From positions 124,001 through 188,000 of the forward strand of contig JBAKBP010000762.1 in assembly GCA_037953745.1 (NCBI GenBank): a DNA stretch of 64,000 nt. Reading direction: 5' to 3'. The notes under the pieces were generated by a model that worked only from the letters and a program-made list of their open reading frames with translations, had not been told where the DNA came from and searched no databases. Below, one piece after another: positions 10,218 through 20,893 of this stretch. The DNA is from Lithodes maja. Its lineage: Eukaryota > Arthropoda > Malacostraca > Decapoda > Lithodidae. Numbering within the stretch: the first letter of the stretch is position 1; each line of letters opens with the position of its first letter. A program made the translations under genes and the position numbers.

Positions 10218-10219
10218 TG

Positions 10220-10430
10220 TTTATAACGAAGGCCAATTTCATATAAGTTACAGGCTCACTATCGCTTACCCAGAAAAAAATAGACACTTGCATGGGGCGA
10301 ATAATCTTAATTAATAGGCCTATCGCTAAACAAATAAATGAAATCTGCCTTTTAATCTCCAAACTAATGGAGCGAAACAGAGGAGGTCCAAAAAGACCCC
10401 CTCGGCACAAATAGAGTTAAAAGGGCCTAG
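10220..10430. mobile_element. MITE-1 internal fragment
   Basis: ACAGGCTCACTATCGCTTAC, then AAAAAATAGACACTTGCATG and the AGGAGGTCCAAAA block match the right half of MITE-1 at 5650-5840. The left half is replaced by the 29-bp array. A second fragment in the opposite orientation lies at about 10590-10700. Confidence 0.5.
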
Positions 10431-11030
10431 TATTATGGCCACTTCAGTTACTCTTTACATACCCCTAATGTACAACAGCGGTACAGTAGCCAACACATGA
10501 ACCTGGTACAAGGGCTGGGTGTGACATGATATAACCCTATTTGGTCCGAGGAGAGGCTTTTTGGAGCTTCCCTGCTTCGCTACATTAGTTTAGAGAGTTT
10601 AAGACGTTTCGCCCCATTAGTTTGGCGATATTATTATGATTCACCCCATTCAGGTGTTGATTTTTTTCTGGGCGAGCGATAGCGAGCCTGTAACTTTTAA
10701 GAAAGTTAGCCAGGCCTGTCCATTTTCTCCGAGTCCATTTCCGGTATCGTCAGTATTGTTGGCCAAGGTGTACCTGGGTAATCAAGGTGGTCTTGGTCCA
10801 GGTCCTGCCTTGATCGACCCAAGATCTATGACCCAAGATCTATAGATCTTGACTCGTGTGGCTGATTTCGCGAGCCATTGGCGTCATCCTGGACTGGGTG
10901 TACCTGGGTAAAGTCAGTCCTGGGGACCGAGCACTGGCGAGCAGGCCATGACCAGAGGTGGTATTGGCAGGGCCAAGGGCTGGGTTGGCCACAATCGGCC
11001 TGGGTGACCCAGGTCAGTTGTCTCGCTATA
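10430..11030. other. Unassigned interval
   Basis: It contains the MITE-1 fragment (10590-10700) and GC-richer sequence with internally repeated words (TGTACCTGGGTAA twice, ACCCAAGATCTAT twice). No gene was found. Confidence 0.4.
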
Positions 11031-11034
11031 ATGC

Positions 11035-11174
11035 GCTATTATATGGAAGTCAGTGGGTTAATTAACATAGTCTTTACCCTAATAATTTCCACAGATCCTT
11101 CCTAAGCTGTATACAATCGTCTAATGATAACCATAATATACAGTCAACATGCGTCATAATCTTCAGAGGGTTAA
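11035..11174. mobile_element. MITE-2 partial copy
   Basis: The inner block GATCCTTCCTAAGCTGTATA and the terminal AGAGGGTTAA identify it. Confidence 0.5.
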
Positions 11175-11215
11175 ATTACCAGAATAATTTGCTATAAACC
11201 CATTAACTGATCATA

Positions 11216-11646
11216 TTAACCCTCTCAGTATCAGGACGCATTTCTTAGATATATTCTGGCTACTAGTAGACAATTGTATGCGATTTATAAAAGCTGTACG
11301 GTATAGTATCAAAGTAAAACTGATCTCCATTAACCTTCTGACTCCCACAATATTGTCCTACACTGACCAAAATCGTCAAGTTCTAGCCAGAATAAAGATA
11401 AATACATGCGATTTCAAATACTGAATGAATTAACCCCTTCGGTACCGGTGACGTCTTTTGTACTGGATTTCAGCTACATTTTGACGATTGACGAAGCTTA
11501 GGAAGGACGTATGGTAGCCATAAGGATTATTTGAGATAGTCTGTAGTTTTTTAATTGGTAGACGTTCTTCCTAAGCTGCATAAAATCGTCTAATAGTAGC
11601 CAGAATACAAATATATGCATGCGTTCTCAAATACTGAAGGAATTAA
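11216..11646. mobile_element. Two MITE-2 copies sharing one TTAA
   Basis: The first copy runs 11216-11433 and the second 11430-11646. Both begin TTAACCC and end AATTAA, and they share the TTAA at 11430-11433. The second keeps the end TTAACCCCTTCGGTACCGG. The shared TTAA fits insertion of one copy into the terminal target site of the other. Confidence 0.6.
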
Positions 11647-12420
11647 TGAAGTACTGCACAAGATAATACACTGCCAATTAAATAATACTAAGTTTCCTTC
11701 CATTCATAAAATCACGAAGTGTGTACAAAATCCATGTGGGCAGCTGTACATTAAATGATTAAATATTTGTTGACTCTCGCGGAAGTTTCTCGTCATCTGT
11801 TTTACGGAGGATTGATATCGATGCCCAGTGTTTCATTTAACAAAATAAATATCCCTGCATCACAAGTCCTATATGCAGCTATCAACAACTTCCAAATACC
11901 TAAGATAAAACAGACTATGTGCTGAGAACGTCCTAATCCTGAAGGTAATGCGGAAGTTGATTAATTAACTATAATAAAATTCGAACTGGGCTCGTGGATT
12001 GTGGGGAAGGCAGAAATTGAATGTGACGTCATTATTCAGTGCCGAGAATCGACTGGTAGCAGTAGGACGTATCACCCATGGCTCTTCGAATTTCACCGTA
12101 TATAAGGTGTGTATGGGGATTTTTCGTGTATATACGACGTATTTATTGATGTTCTATTAATGTACATGTGGTCATACATGTAGTTTATAAGAGTAATGTA
12201 AGAAAAAAACTGTGGACTTAACACTATTTGAGCTGGTTCCTGCCTGTCGTCACGTCTGCATAATTATATTCTATCAACTGGTAATTACGCGAATATTGTT
12301 GACCTCCAGGACATTTAGATAATAACAAACTATTCGGTGTGTGTACATTGTGTCCGTGAGGTGTGTGAATATAGAGGGGGTCATTAACTCATAATTTAAG
12401 GTACAAACTAGCAAACGAGG
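11647..12420. other. No recognisable feature
   Basis: AT-rich sequence without repeats that I can match elsewhere in the window and without convincing coding potential. Confidence 0.4.
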
Positions 12421-12432
12421 TGACATCGCTGT

Positions 12433-12722
12433 TACCCCCCACCCCCCTCCCTCATCCGCTCCCCCCTCCCCCTTTCTTGACAATTCCCATCCCTGCTCGC
12501 CCCCCCTCCCTCCCTCCCTCTTTCCTCCCCGTCCTCTCCAATCCTCTTTCGTCTCTGTTCCTCCTCTCTTCTTCTCAACCTCGGTCTTCTGACCCCCCCT
12601 CTCTCCTCTCCTTTCCCCTCCTCCCCCCCCTGTGCTCCCCTCCTGTTCTCCCTCACCCAACCTTCCACCCTCTCTACCCCCCACTCCCTACCAATTTCCC
12701 TCGCGTCCCCACGATCACCACT
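12433..12722. repeat. Polypyrimidine tract
   Basis: About 290 bases almost purely C/T on the plus strand. Open frames here are low-complexity P/S/L or R/G/E artefacts. Confidence 0.85.
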
Positions 12723-12879
12723 CGTTCTCAATATAGTTTATCTTGTATATAAATTGTAAAACTATAATTTGTTTGATTAGATTATGGCTCCAATGATTAT
12801 GATGCTGTCCTATAACGTGATCCGGCATACTCTCCCCCCACCCCCCATTTCTCTCTCTTGCACACACACAGTCGCTCCC

Positions 12880-12906
12880 CCCCCCCCCCCGCCTTTCTCT
12901 CTCTCT

Positions 12907-12967
<61 letters not shown>

Positions 12968-12990
12968 TCTCTCTCTCCCTCCCTCCCTCT

Positions 12991-13031
<41 letters not shown>

Positions 13032-13100
13032 CCTCCCTCCCTCCCTCTCTCGCCCTCTCTCTCTCGCTCTCTCTCTCTATCTATCTATCTATCTATCTAT
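12880..13100. repeat. (CT)n / (CCCT)n / (CTAT)n microsatellite
   Basis: A C-run (about 12877-12890), then (CT)n with CCCT interruptions to about 13075, then (CTAT)n to 13100. It forms the 5' flank of the truncated CR1 copy. Confidence 0.9.
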
Positions 13101-14195
13101 TCTCTTTCTAATTTACATCAACGACATAGATGAGGGTCTCACCTGCACAATCTCAAAATTTGCTGACGATACAAAAATTGCAAATAGCGTACTCTCAAAA
13201 GAACAAGTTGACGATATGCAACACAATCTAGATAAATTGTCATGTTGGGCCCAAATTTGGCAAATGAGTTTCAATGCGGATAAATGTAAAGTACTATATG
13301 TCGGATACCTAAATGAGAAAGCAAACTATTCTATGAATGGCACTCAGCTTAAGAATGTAAACAGAGAAACTGATCTGGGAGTAACAATATCGAGTAACCT
13401 AAAACCGAGTCAACAATGTTCAGAAGTTGTTAAGAAGGCAAACAAAATAATTGGCTTTGTAGGCAGGTCATTTGAGCATAAATCCAAAGAAGTTATCCTA
13501 ACCCTTTACAATTCCTTAGTCCGCCCTCTTCTGGAATACTGCGTTCAATCCTGGTGCCCTTATTACCAAAAAGATATAAACAAGCTAGAACGAGTTCAAC
13601 GTAGAGTTACCAAAATGATACCTAGCCTAAAGAACAAACCATACGAAGAGCGTCTTAGAGAATTAAATCTATTTCCTTTAACCCAGCGCAGATTAAGAGG
13701 CGACTTAATTCAAGTGTTCAAAATCATCAAAGGCATCGACAATATGAACTGTAGTAAGTACTTCACTATCAACCAATCTAATTACACGCGGGGAAACGGT
13801 TGCAAAATTATTGGTAAATCTTTTAACTCGCACGAATCTAAGAATTTCTTCTTCAATCGAGTTGTCAACTTGTGGAATGGGCTTCCCCGAGACGTTATAG
13901 ACTGCAGCACCGTTGATTCATTTAAATTCCGCCTAGACAAATATCTCGCATCAAACCCGCGACTGACTGCGTTTGTAAATGAATAACTTTATCCTCCCCT
14001 CAGTTACTAACCCATATGTCCCCTACTAACTTCCTAGTCCTGCCACGTTAGTGGCAGGGCAGTAGTTCCCTTTCCAATGTTCCCTTACCCACTCTAAACC
14101 ACTGTTTGGACACTTGATCCTCAGTGTTTTGGAGGACAAGCAGCCTAGAAGGGTCACTAGATCTGTTGTTGCTTGATTTCCTTTGTACTCCTTTG
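13101..14195 (+). mobile_element. CR1-A LINE copy A1, 5'-truncated
   Basis: From TCTCTTTCTAATTTACATC at 13101 to the tail CCTTTGTACTCCTTTGTA near 14190 it matches 17584-18680 with about eight substitutions (under 1%). The 5' truncation falls inside the RT palm, just after the GVPQG block. Both flanks are CT-rich microsatellites. The copy is recent, given its similarity to A2. Confidence 0.85.
13102..13986 (+). pseudogene. CR1 ORF2 C-terminal part (RT palm to end)
   Basis: The frame from 13102 is open to TGA-free TAA at 13984-13986: it begins LFLIYINDIDEG, has the catalytic KFADDTKIANS block near 13160, the GVTISSNLKPSQQC block, the RPLLEYCVQSWCPYY connection block and a C-terminus ending LTAFVNE. 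It lacks the endonuclease and the N-terminal RT blocks, so it cannot act alone. An apparent upstream N-terminus is only the translated (CT)n repeat. Confidence 0.8.
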
Positions 14196-14330
14196 TATCT
14201 CTCTCTCTTGCCCTCGCTCTCTCTCTTGCCCTCGCTCTCTCTCTCTTGCCCTCGCTCTCTCTCTCTTGCCCTCGCTCTTTTGCCCTCGCTCTCTCTCGCT
14301 CTCTCTCTCTTGCCCTCGCTCTCTTTCTGC
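14196..14330. repeat. 18-bp CT-rich array between the two CR1 copies
   Basis: The unit is TTGCCCTCGCTCTCTCTC, about six copies with shorter variants. The same unit makes up the start of the larger array at 18685-19800 after copy A2. Confidence 0.85.
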
Positions 14331-14453
14331 GTATTTCAGCATATTTGTTTTCGGTTGAAGTGATTGAAGTGTTTTTAAAGTGAGTGAAGTGTTTTAAAGT
14401 GAGTGAATTGTTTTTTAAGTGAGTGAAGTGATCTGAAGAAAGTGACTGTCACC

Positions 14454-15491
14454 ATGCCTCGCGCTTGTGCGAACTGCGCCGGTAGGTTTGGTGAGTCCAT
14501 GTTTGCTACTATCGATCTTCAAGACTGCCGGCTCTGCCAGCAACGAGAGAATTTTACAGTGAAATTAGACGAAGCCTACAACAAGATCAACGTCCTCACC
14601 ATTAAGCTGGAATCACTCCAAGAGTTTGTAACACTCAACGTTGGAGTACCACAAACTTCAATTGTCACCGCAACTCCAGCAGCCACCAACGCCCCAACGT
14701 CAACTGCCAACAATTCAACGCCTACAGTAGCCACTTCAGCTGATGTATCCGATACTCAAGATACAAATAGTGACTCTCTTCCCCCTCAAGACAACTTCCG
14801 TGTCGTGAGGAACAACGTTTGCCCCAAGACCAGGAAACACATACCGATTACCGAGTGTCAAAACCGTTTCCAGATACTCGCAGACTCAGATGACGAAGAG
14901 GAAATAGAAGAAGTCCGGCTCGTGGGAGACTCGATGATACGTGGTCAGCTCACAGAGTTTTGCGCCAGGGCACCTAAGACCAGGAAGCGTTTTTGTATCC
15001 CTGGTGGTGGTGTGGATGACGTAGTTGCAGCAGTTGACGAAGTATCAAAGCTGGCCCCTGCTAATACAATGTACGTCATCCACGTTGGATCCAACGATGT
15101 GCAGCGAACCCGGTCGGAAGATTTGCTTTTAAAGTACCAGCAGCTGATCAAGTCGTTTAAGGAGAAGTCATCAAGGATCATCGTCTCAGGAATCGTCCCC
15201 CGGCTCGGTGTAGAGAGCCGATTTTACAACATAGCCACCAGCACAAATCGTTGTCTAGCAAACCTCTGCAGGAAGGAGAACGTGGGATTCGTCGACACCT
15301 GGGACAATTTCTACTTCGATGACTATTTGTTTTCGGACGATGGAGTTCATCTGAACCAGGTGGGAGCAGCACGTTTTGGGCGTCTTCTCAACGATGCGGT
15401 GAAGGATTTTCGGAGAAGAAATCGACTCGGCACAGGACAACCAGGAAGGAGGACCGAAGACAGCGAGGACGGCAACCTACAAAGGAATTAA
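14454..15491 (+). CDS. CR1 ORF1, zinc motif and SGNH esterase domain
   Basis: The product is 345 residues starting at an ATG in good context (CACCATGC). Residues 5-35 hold four cysteines as CANCAG and CRLCQQ, a probable zinc motif; residues 40-65 look helical (KLDEAYNKINVLTIKLESL); a Ser/Thr/Pro-rich linker follows. The second half is an SGNH/GDSL hydrolase: VRLVGDSMIRG (Ser nucleophile), GGGVDDVV, VIHVGSNDV (Gly and Asn of block III) and DDGVHLNQVG (Asp-His of block V). The basic C-terminus RRRNR may bind RNA. In CR1 elements ORF1 is the RNP protein; the esterase's role is not settled. A TAA separates it from ORF2, about 100 bp downstream. The frame is intact. Confidence 0.85.
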   Translation: MPRACANCAGRFGESMFATIDLQDCRLCQQRENFTVKLDEAYNKINVLTIKLESLQEFVTLNVGVPQTSIVTATPAATNAPTSTANNSTPTVATSADVSDTQDTNSDSLPPQDNFRVVRNNVCPKTRKHIPITECQNRFQILADSDDEEEIEEVRLVGDSMIRGQLTEFCARAPKTRKRFCIPGGGVDDVVAAVDEVSKLAPANTMYVIHVGSNDVQRTRSEDLLLKYQQLIKSFKEKSSRIIVSGIVPRLGVESRFYNIATSTNRCLANLCRKENVGFVDTWDNFYFDDYLFSDDGVHLNQVGAARFGRLLNDAVKDFRRRNRLGTGQPGRRTEDSEDGNLQRN

Positions 15492-15589
15492 ATACTAATC
15501 CGTCAAGAACCGCGAATTTGGATAAATCTCCACCAACACGACCCAAATTCAAAACCGTCAGGGATAACAACCGAGGACCGAGGACAGCC

Positions 15590-18469
15590 ATGAATGTAAA
15601 TGTAGATCCGACCAGAACCAAAAATTCGATGAAAGAACGTAATGCGAGTTCTAAAACCGCAACTTTAAAGGTTTTCTATGCAAACGCTCGTAGCATACGC
15701 AATAAATTTTCAGATTTAGAGGAACTAGTGTTTACAGAAAATTATGATGTGATTGGCATAACAGAATCTTGGCTCAATACAGAAGATAGAGACTTTTTAG
15801 CAGAGTATTCACTTCCCGGTTATGTAATGTTTGAGAACAGCCGAATAAATAAAAATGGAGGTGGCGTTTTATTTTATATCAAAGAAAGTCTTAACCCGAC
15901 CCTCGTGTCAAAACCTCAAATTGTGAACGTCGACACATCTTTTGTGCTAATAAAGAATAATAAAGGTACAAAAATAATACTTGCGTTAATATACAGACCT
16001 CCAGCTCAATCAGTGCAAACTGACCGAGAAATTTACGAACAAATTGCAGATGTAAGTAACTCACAAGATACCGTAATTTTTGGCGACTTTAATTTACCTG
16101 TGACCAAGTGGGGCGATACTCTTACTTCACACTCCGGACATGACTTGTATACGAACTTGCAAGAGAGTTCGCTTTATCAATTTGTTCGAACGCCGACCCG
16201 TGGTAATAACGTTCTTGACATTGTACTTGCAACAAAAGAAGAATTGATAGAGAATTTGAATGTTGGTGATGAATTCAGTAACAGCGACCATCGTACGATA
16301 ACTTTCACTTTAAAGTTTACTAGTAACGAACCAAATAGTAGCATCGAAAAAGTCCCTAATTTCAAGAAAGCAAACTTCCATAAACTTAGAGCTATGTTTA
16401 AAGAAACTGACTGGAGCTTTTTAATTAACAATAACGACATAAATACATCTTGGAAGTTATTCGAAACCACTTACCTAAAAGCAGTGCAAGACTGCATACC
16501 ATCGAAAATACGGCGTCCAGGCCATAATAATAAGCCCAAATGGTGGAATAAAGATATTTCAAACTGCCTGCTTGCTAAAAAATTTGCTAATGATAGATTA
16601 AAATCCTCACAAAATGACGAAGAACGGGTGAAATTTGTAGAGCTACGACGCAAAGCCAAAAAGTTAATTAAGCAAAGTAAAAAGACCTTAGAGTTACATA
16701 TTGCGAATCAAAGTAAAACAAACCCGAAAGAATTCTATAGTTATATCAGAAAGAAAAAAGTAGTTACTTCAACTGTTGGACCGTTAGTCGATGAAAAAGG
16801 AGAATACACCAAAGACGAAGTACAAATGAGTAATGCCCTCAATACCTTCTTTGCATCAGTTTTTACAACCGAAGACCTCAGTGATATCCCTACACCATCG
16901 CCGATTCAGATTGATAATTCAGATGTTCTAAGCAATATCACCGTTACAGAGAGAGAAGTATTGAATTGTTTAGATAAACTCAAAGTAAATAAAACGCCAG
17001 GACCTGATACAATCTCGCCTAGAGTTCTAAAGGAAGCTAAGAATGAGCTCTCCAAACCACTGACATTACTATTCAATAAATCCTTGCAGTCTGGAACTAT
17101 GCCTGATCAGTGGAAGCTAGCCAACGTAACACCGATATTCAAAAAAGGCAGCAAATCCCTACCCAGTAACTATCGTCCAATTAGCTTAACCTCAGTTGTA
17201 TGTAAAATGCTAGAAACGGTCATACGAGACAGACTCGTAAATCACTTAGAGGAAAATAACATACTTAAAGATACTCAACACGGCTTTCGTAAAAAACGTT
17301 CCTGTTTAACAAACCTCTTAGACTTCTTCCACGATATCCTCAACCTCTACGATGAGAGTAAAGCTGTAGATATTATATACCTTGATTTTCAAAAGGCCTT
17401 TGACAAAGTTCCCCACAAACGTTTACTGCTAAAACTAAAAGCGCATGGAATACAAGACGGTGTGTTGAAATGGATAGAAAATTGGCTCAACAACAGAAAG
17501 CAAAGAGTAGTCATAAACGGTAAGGCATCTAAATGGACCAATGTAAGTAGCGGGGTACCCTAGGGATCGGTACTAGGACCAATTCTCTTTCTAATTTACA
17601 TCAACGACATAGATGAGGGTCTCACCTGCACAATCTCAAAATTTGCTGACGATACAAAAATTGCAAATAGCGTACTCTCAAAAGAACAAGTTGACGATAT
17701 GCAACACAATCTAGATAAATTGTCATGTTGGGCCCAAATTTGGCAAATGAGTTTCAATGCGGATAAATGTAAAGTACTACATGTCGGATACCTAAATGAG
17801 AAAGCAAACTATTCGATGAATGGCACTCAGCTTAAGAATGTAAACAGAGAAACTGATCTGGGAGTAACAATATCGAGTAACCTAAAACCGAGTCAACAAT
17901 GTTCAGAAGTTGTTAAGAAGGCAAACAAAATAATTGGCTTTATAGGCAGGTCATTTGAGCATAAATCCAAAGAAGTTATCCTAACCCTTTACAATTCCTT
18001 AGTCCGCCCTCTTCTGGAATACTGCGTTCAATCCTGGTGCCCTTATTACCAAAAAGATATAAACAAGCTAGAACGAGTTCAACGTAGAGTTACCAAAATG
18101 ATACCTAGCCTAAAGAACAAACCATACGAAGAGCGTCTTAGAGAATTAAATCTATTTCCTTTAACCCAGCGCAGATTAAGAGGCGACTTAATTCAAGTGT
18201 TCAAAATCATCAAAGGCATCGACAATATGAACTGTAGTAAGTACTTCACTATCGACCAATCTAATTACACACGGGGAAACGGTTGCAAAATTATTGGTAA
18301 ATCTTTTAACTCGCACGAATCTAAGAATTTCTTCTTCAATCGAGTTGTCAACTTGTGGAATGGGCTTCCCCGAAACGTTATAGACTGCAGCACCGTTGAT
18401 TCATTTAAATTCCGCCTAGACAAATATCTCGCATCAAACCCGCGACTGACTGCGTTTGTAAATGAATAA
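15590..18469 (+). pseudogene. CR1 ORF2, EEP endonuclease plus RT, one TAG
   Basis: The first in-frame ATG is at 15590; the frame is open from 15518. The EEP domain (about 15665-16320) shows VFYANARSIRNKF, GITESWL, VIFGDFNLP and SDHRTITF. The linker is lysine-rich. The RT (about 16930-17800) shows NVTPIFKKGS, NYRPISLTSVVCKMLE, QHGFRKKRSCLTNLL, YLDFQKAFDKVPH and KFADDTKIANS. At 17561-17563 the glutamine of the conserved GVPQGS block is TAG, a one-base change from CAG; downstream the frame continues to TAA at 18467-18469. Without readthrough the product lacks the catalytic FADD block. Apart from this codon about 960 residues are open, so inactivation is recent or the stop is an assembly or allelic difference. 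Confidence 0.85.
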
Positions 18470-18684
18470 CTTTATCCTCCCCTCAGTTACTAACCCATAT
18501 GTCCCCTACTAACTTCCTAGTCCTGCCACGTTAGTGGCAGGGCAGTAGTTCCCTTTCCAATGTTCCCTTACCCACTCTAAACCACTGTTTGGACACTTGA
18601 TCCTCAGTGTTTTGGAGAACAAGCAGCCTAGAAGGGTCACTAGATCTGTTGTTGTTTGATTTCCTTTGTACTCCTTTGTACTTT

Positions 18685-19001
18685 GTACTCTTGCCCTCGC
18701 TCTCTTGCCCTCGCTCTCGCTCTCTTGCCCTCGCTCTCTTGCCCTCGCTCTCTATCTCTCTCTCTTGCCCTCGCTCTCTATCTCTCTCTCTTGCCCTCGC
18801 TCTCTATCTCTCTCTTGCCCTCGCTCTCTCTCTCTTGCCCTCGCTCTCTCTCTCTTGCCCTCGCTCTCTCTCTCTTGCCCTCGCTCTCTCTCTCTTGCCC
18901 TCGCTCTCTCTCTCTTGCCCTCGCTCTCTCTCTCTTGCCCTCGCTCTCTCTCTCGCCCTCGCTCGCTCTCTCTCGCTCTCTCTCGCTCTCGCTCTCTCTC
19001 G

Positions 19002-19052
<51 letters not shown>

Positions 19053-19802
19053 GCTCTCTCTCTCTCGCCCTCGCTCTCTCTCTCGCCCTCGCTCTCTCTC
19101 TCGCCCTCGCTCTCTCTCTCTCTCTCGCCCTCGCTCTCTCTCTCGCCCTCGCTCTCTCTCTCGCCCTCGCTCTCTCTCTCTCGCCCTCGCTCTCTCTCTC
19201 TCGCCCTCTCTCTCTCGCCCTCGCTCTCTCTCTCTCTCTCGCCCTCGCTCTCTCTCTCGCCCTCGCTCTCTCTCTCGCCCTCGCTCTCGCTCTCTCTCTC
19301 GCCCTCGCTCTCTCTCTCGCCCTCGCTCTCTCTCGCCCTCGCTCTCTCTTGCCCTCGCTCTCTCTCTCGCCCTCGCTCTCTCTCTCGCCCTCGCTCTCTC
19401 TCTCGCCCTCGCTCTCTCTCTCGCCCTCGCTCTCTCTCTCGCCCTCGCTCTCGCTCTCGCCCTCGCTCTCGCCCTCGCTCTCTCTCTCGCCCTCGCTCTC
19501 TCTCTCGCCCTCGCTCTCTCTCTCGCCCTCGCTCTCTCTCTCACCCTCGCTCTCTCTCTCGCCCTCGCTCTCTCTCTCGCCCTCGCTCTCTCTCTCGCCC
19601 TCGCTCTCTCTCTCGCCCTCGCTCTCTCTCTCGCCCTCGCTCTCTCTCTCGCCCTCGCTCTCTCTCTCTCGCCCTTGCTCTCTCTCTCGCCCTCGCTCTC
19701 TCTCTCGCCCTCGCTCTCTCTCTCGCCCTCGCTCTCTCTCTCGCCCTCGCTCTCTCTCTCGCCCTCGCTCTCTCTCTCTTGCCCTCGCTCTCTCTCTCAC
19801 TC
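18685..19802. repeat. 1.1-kb array of TTGCCCTCGCTCTCTCTC and variants
   Basis: It starts with the 18-bp unit and shifts to a 16-bp form (GCCCTCGCTCTCTCTC) with (CT)n insertions. Hundreds of open codons in all frames are translated repeat and not genes. It is contiguous with the tail of CR1 A2. Confidence 0.9.
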
Positions 19803-20514
19803 GAGCCCGACGCGCCAACCCGCCAACAGCACTTCGCTCTCGCTGCTCGAAATCTGACCATAACTTGAGTACTCCATTACTCATCCCCTTATTTGTTTGC
19901 ATGAGCTGTAGCTAAGCTCTAGCTTAACTGCCCTGTAGTTGCTTTGCATGTAATTTTGCTGTGTTTTTGACTGATAAACGTTTGTTTATCGAGACTGCTT
20001 TTGTTTACATTTGTACCGGTTAGTGACGACCGACGCTCTAAAGTAAACAAACTATTTGCTTGTTTTATATTATAAAGTTCTAGCACTTATTGTAGATATT
20101 TTAGCCCTCACTGTAGTTAAGTGCTTAGCAAACCACCCAGTAGTTATCTTGCATGACATTGTACTGTAGTTTTGACTGATAAACGTTTGTTTTTCAAAAT
20201 TCTATTTGTCAGGTTAGTAGAGACGCCGCCGATACCAGCGCCACCTGTGTACGCATAAACAAACCCTCTTCTTGTATTTTATATATCAAAGTCTAGCCAA
20301 TACTGTACTTGGTTGAACTTTTTTATCTTGGTTATCTATATAAATCGCACACTAACATTTGTCAAGATAGTTTTAATATTGGGTTAGAATAATTTAGTTA
20401 CTGTAATACTTTTTGATAGCCTATTTATTAATCGCATTTCAGATATTTGTCACCATAATAGGCCTCTCACACTCTTGCCAGGGATATTACTAACTCCATT
20501 ATTATTATTATTGT
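19803..20514. repeat. AT-rich interval with a 205-bp duplication
   Basis: TTGACTGATAAACGTTTGTT occurs at about 19967 and 20172, each followed by related sequence ending in ATAAACAAA or AGTAAACAAAC and a TTGTATTTTATAT block. This is a diverged two-copy tandem duplication (about 19930-20340). No gene was found. Confidence 0.55.
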
Positions 20515-20714
20515 NNNNNNNNNNNNNNNNNNNNNNNNNNNNNNNNNNNNNNNNNNNNNNNNNNNNNNNNNNNNNNNNNNNNNNNNNNNNNNNNNNNNNN
20601 NNNNNNNNNNNNNNNNNNNNNNNNNNNNNNNNNNNNNNNNNNNNNNNNNNNNNNNNNNNNNNNNNNNNNNNNNNNNNNNNNNNNNNNNNNNNNNNNNNNN
20701 NNNNNNNNNNNNNN
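20515..20714. other. Assembly gap, 200 N
   Basis: Exactly 200 N, a typical placeholder; true length unknown. Any frame across it is an artefact. Confidence 0.99.
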
Positions 20715-20893
20715 TCTATCCTATTTATGTTAGGGAGAAGGGAAACCCACTAGGCGAATATATTTCAATTCAGACCTAGTTGTAGGATCCATATTCCAGA
20801 ATACCATACAAGGATTTCTGAGTGTCCCGACGTAACTCGGGCCGAAATTGATTTCATTTAATTTTAACCCACCAAGCATGAGAGTTACAAATA

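Larger units (their letters stand above)
14331..18685 (+). mobile_element. CR1-clade LINE A2, nearly full length
   Basis: The order is: 5' UTR with short repeats of GAGTGAAGTGTTTTAAAGT (14370-14440), ORF1 with an SGNH esterase domain, ORF2 with EEP endonuclease and RT, 3' UTR, and a tail of CCTTTGTACT repeats at about 18660-18685. Total about 4.35 kb. An ORF1 esterase is characteristic of the CR1 group. One in-frame TAG breaks ORF2; otherwise both frames are open. Its 3' neighbour is a 1.1-kb CT-rich array. The 5' boundary is placed where the array stops and is approximate. Confidence 0.85.

Noticed and set aside
12784..13100. N-terminal extension of the CR1 A1 frame with its own ATG
   Set aside because: It is translated (CT)n and (CTAT)n upstream of a 5'-truncated LINE; chance fusion.
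14454..15491. Host GDSL esterase gene
   Set aside because: It lies directly upstream of a CR1 EEP-RT ORF in the same orientation, and CR1 ORF1 proteins are known to carry this domain.
18607..19915. Long open frames of about 400 codons on both strands
   Set aside because: They translate the CT-rich repeat (Ser/Leu/Pro/Arg or Arg/Glu/Ala only), which has no stops in any frame; not genes.
20475..20753. Open frame across the gap
   Set aside because: It consists mostly of N; the gap length is a placeholder.
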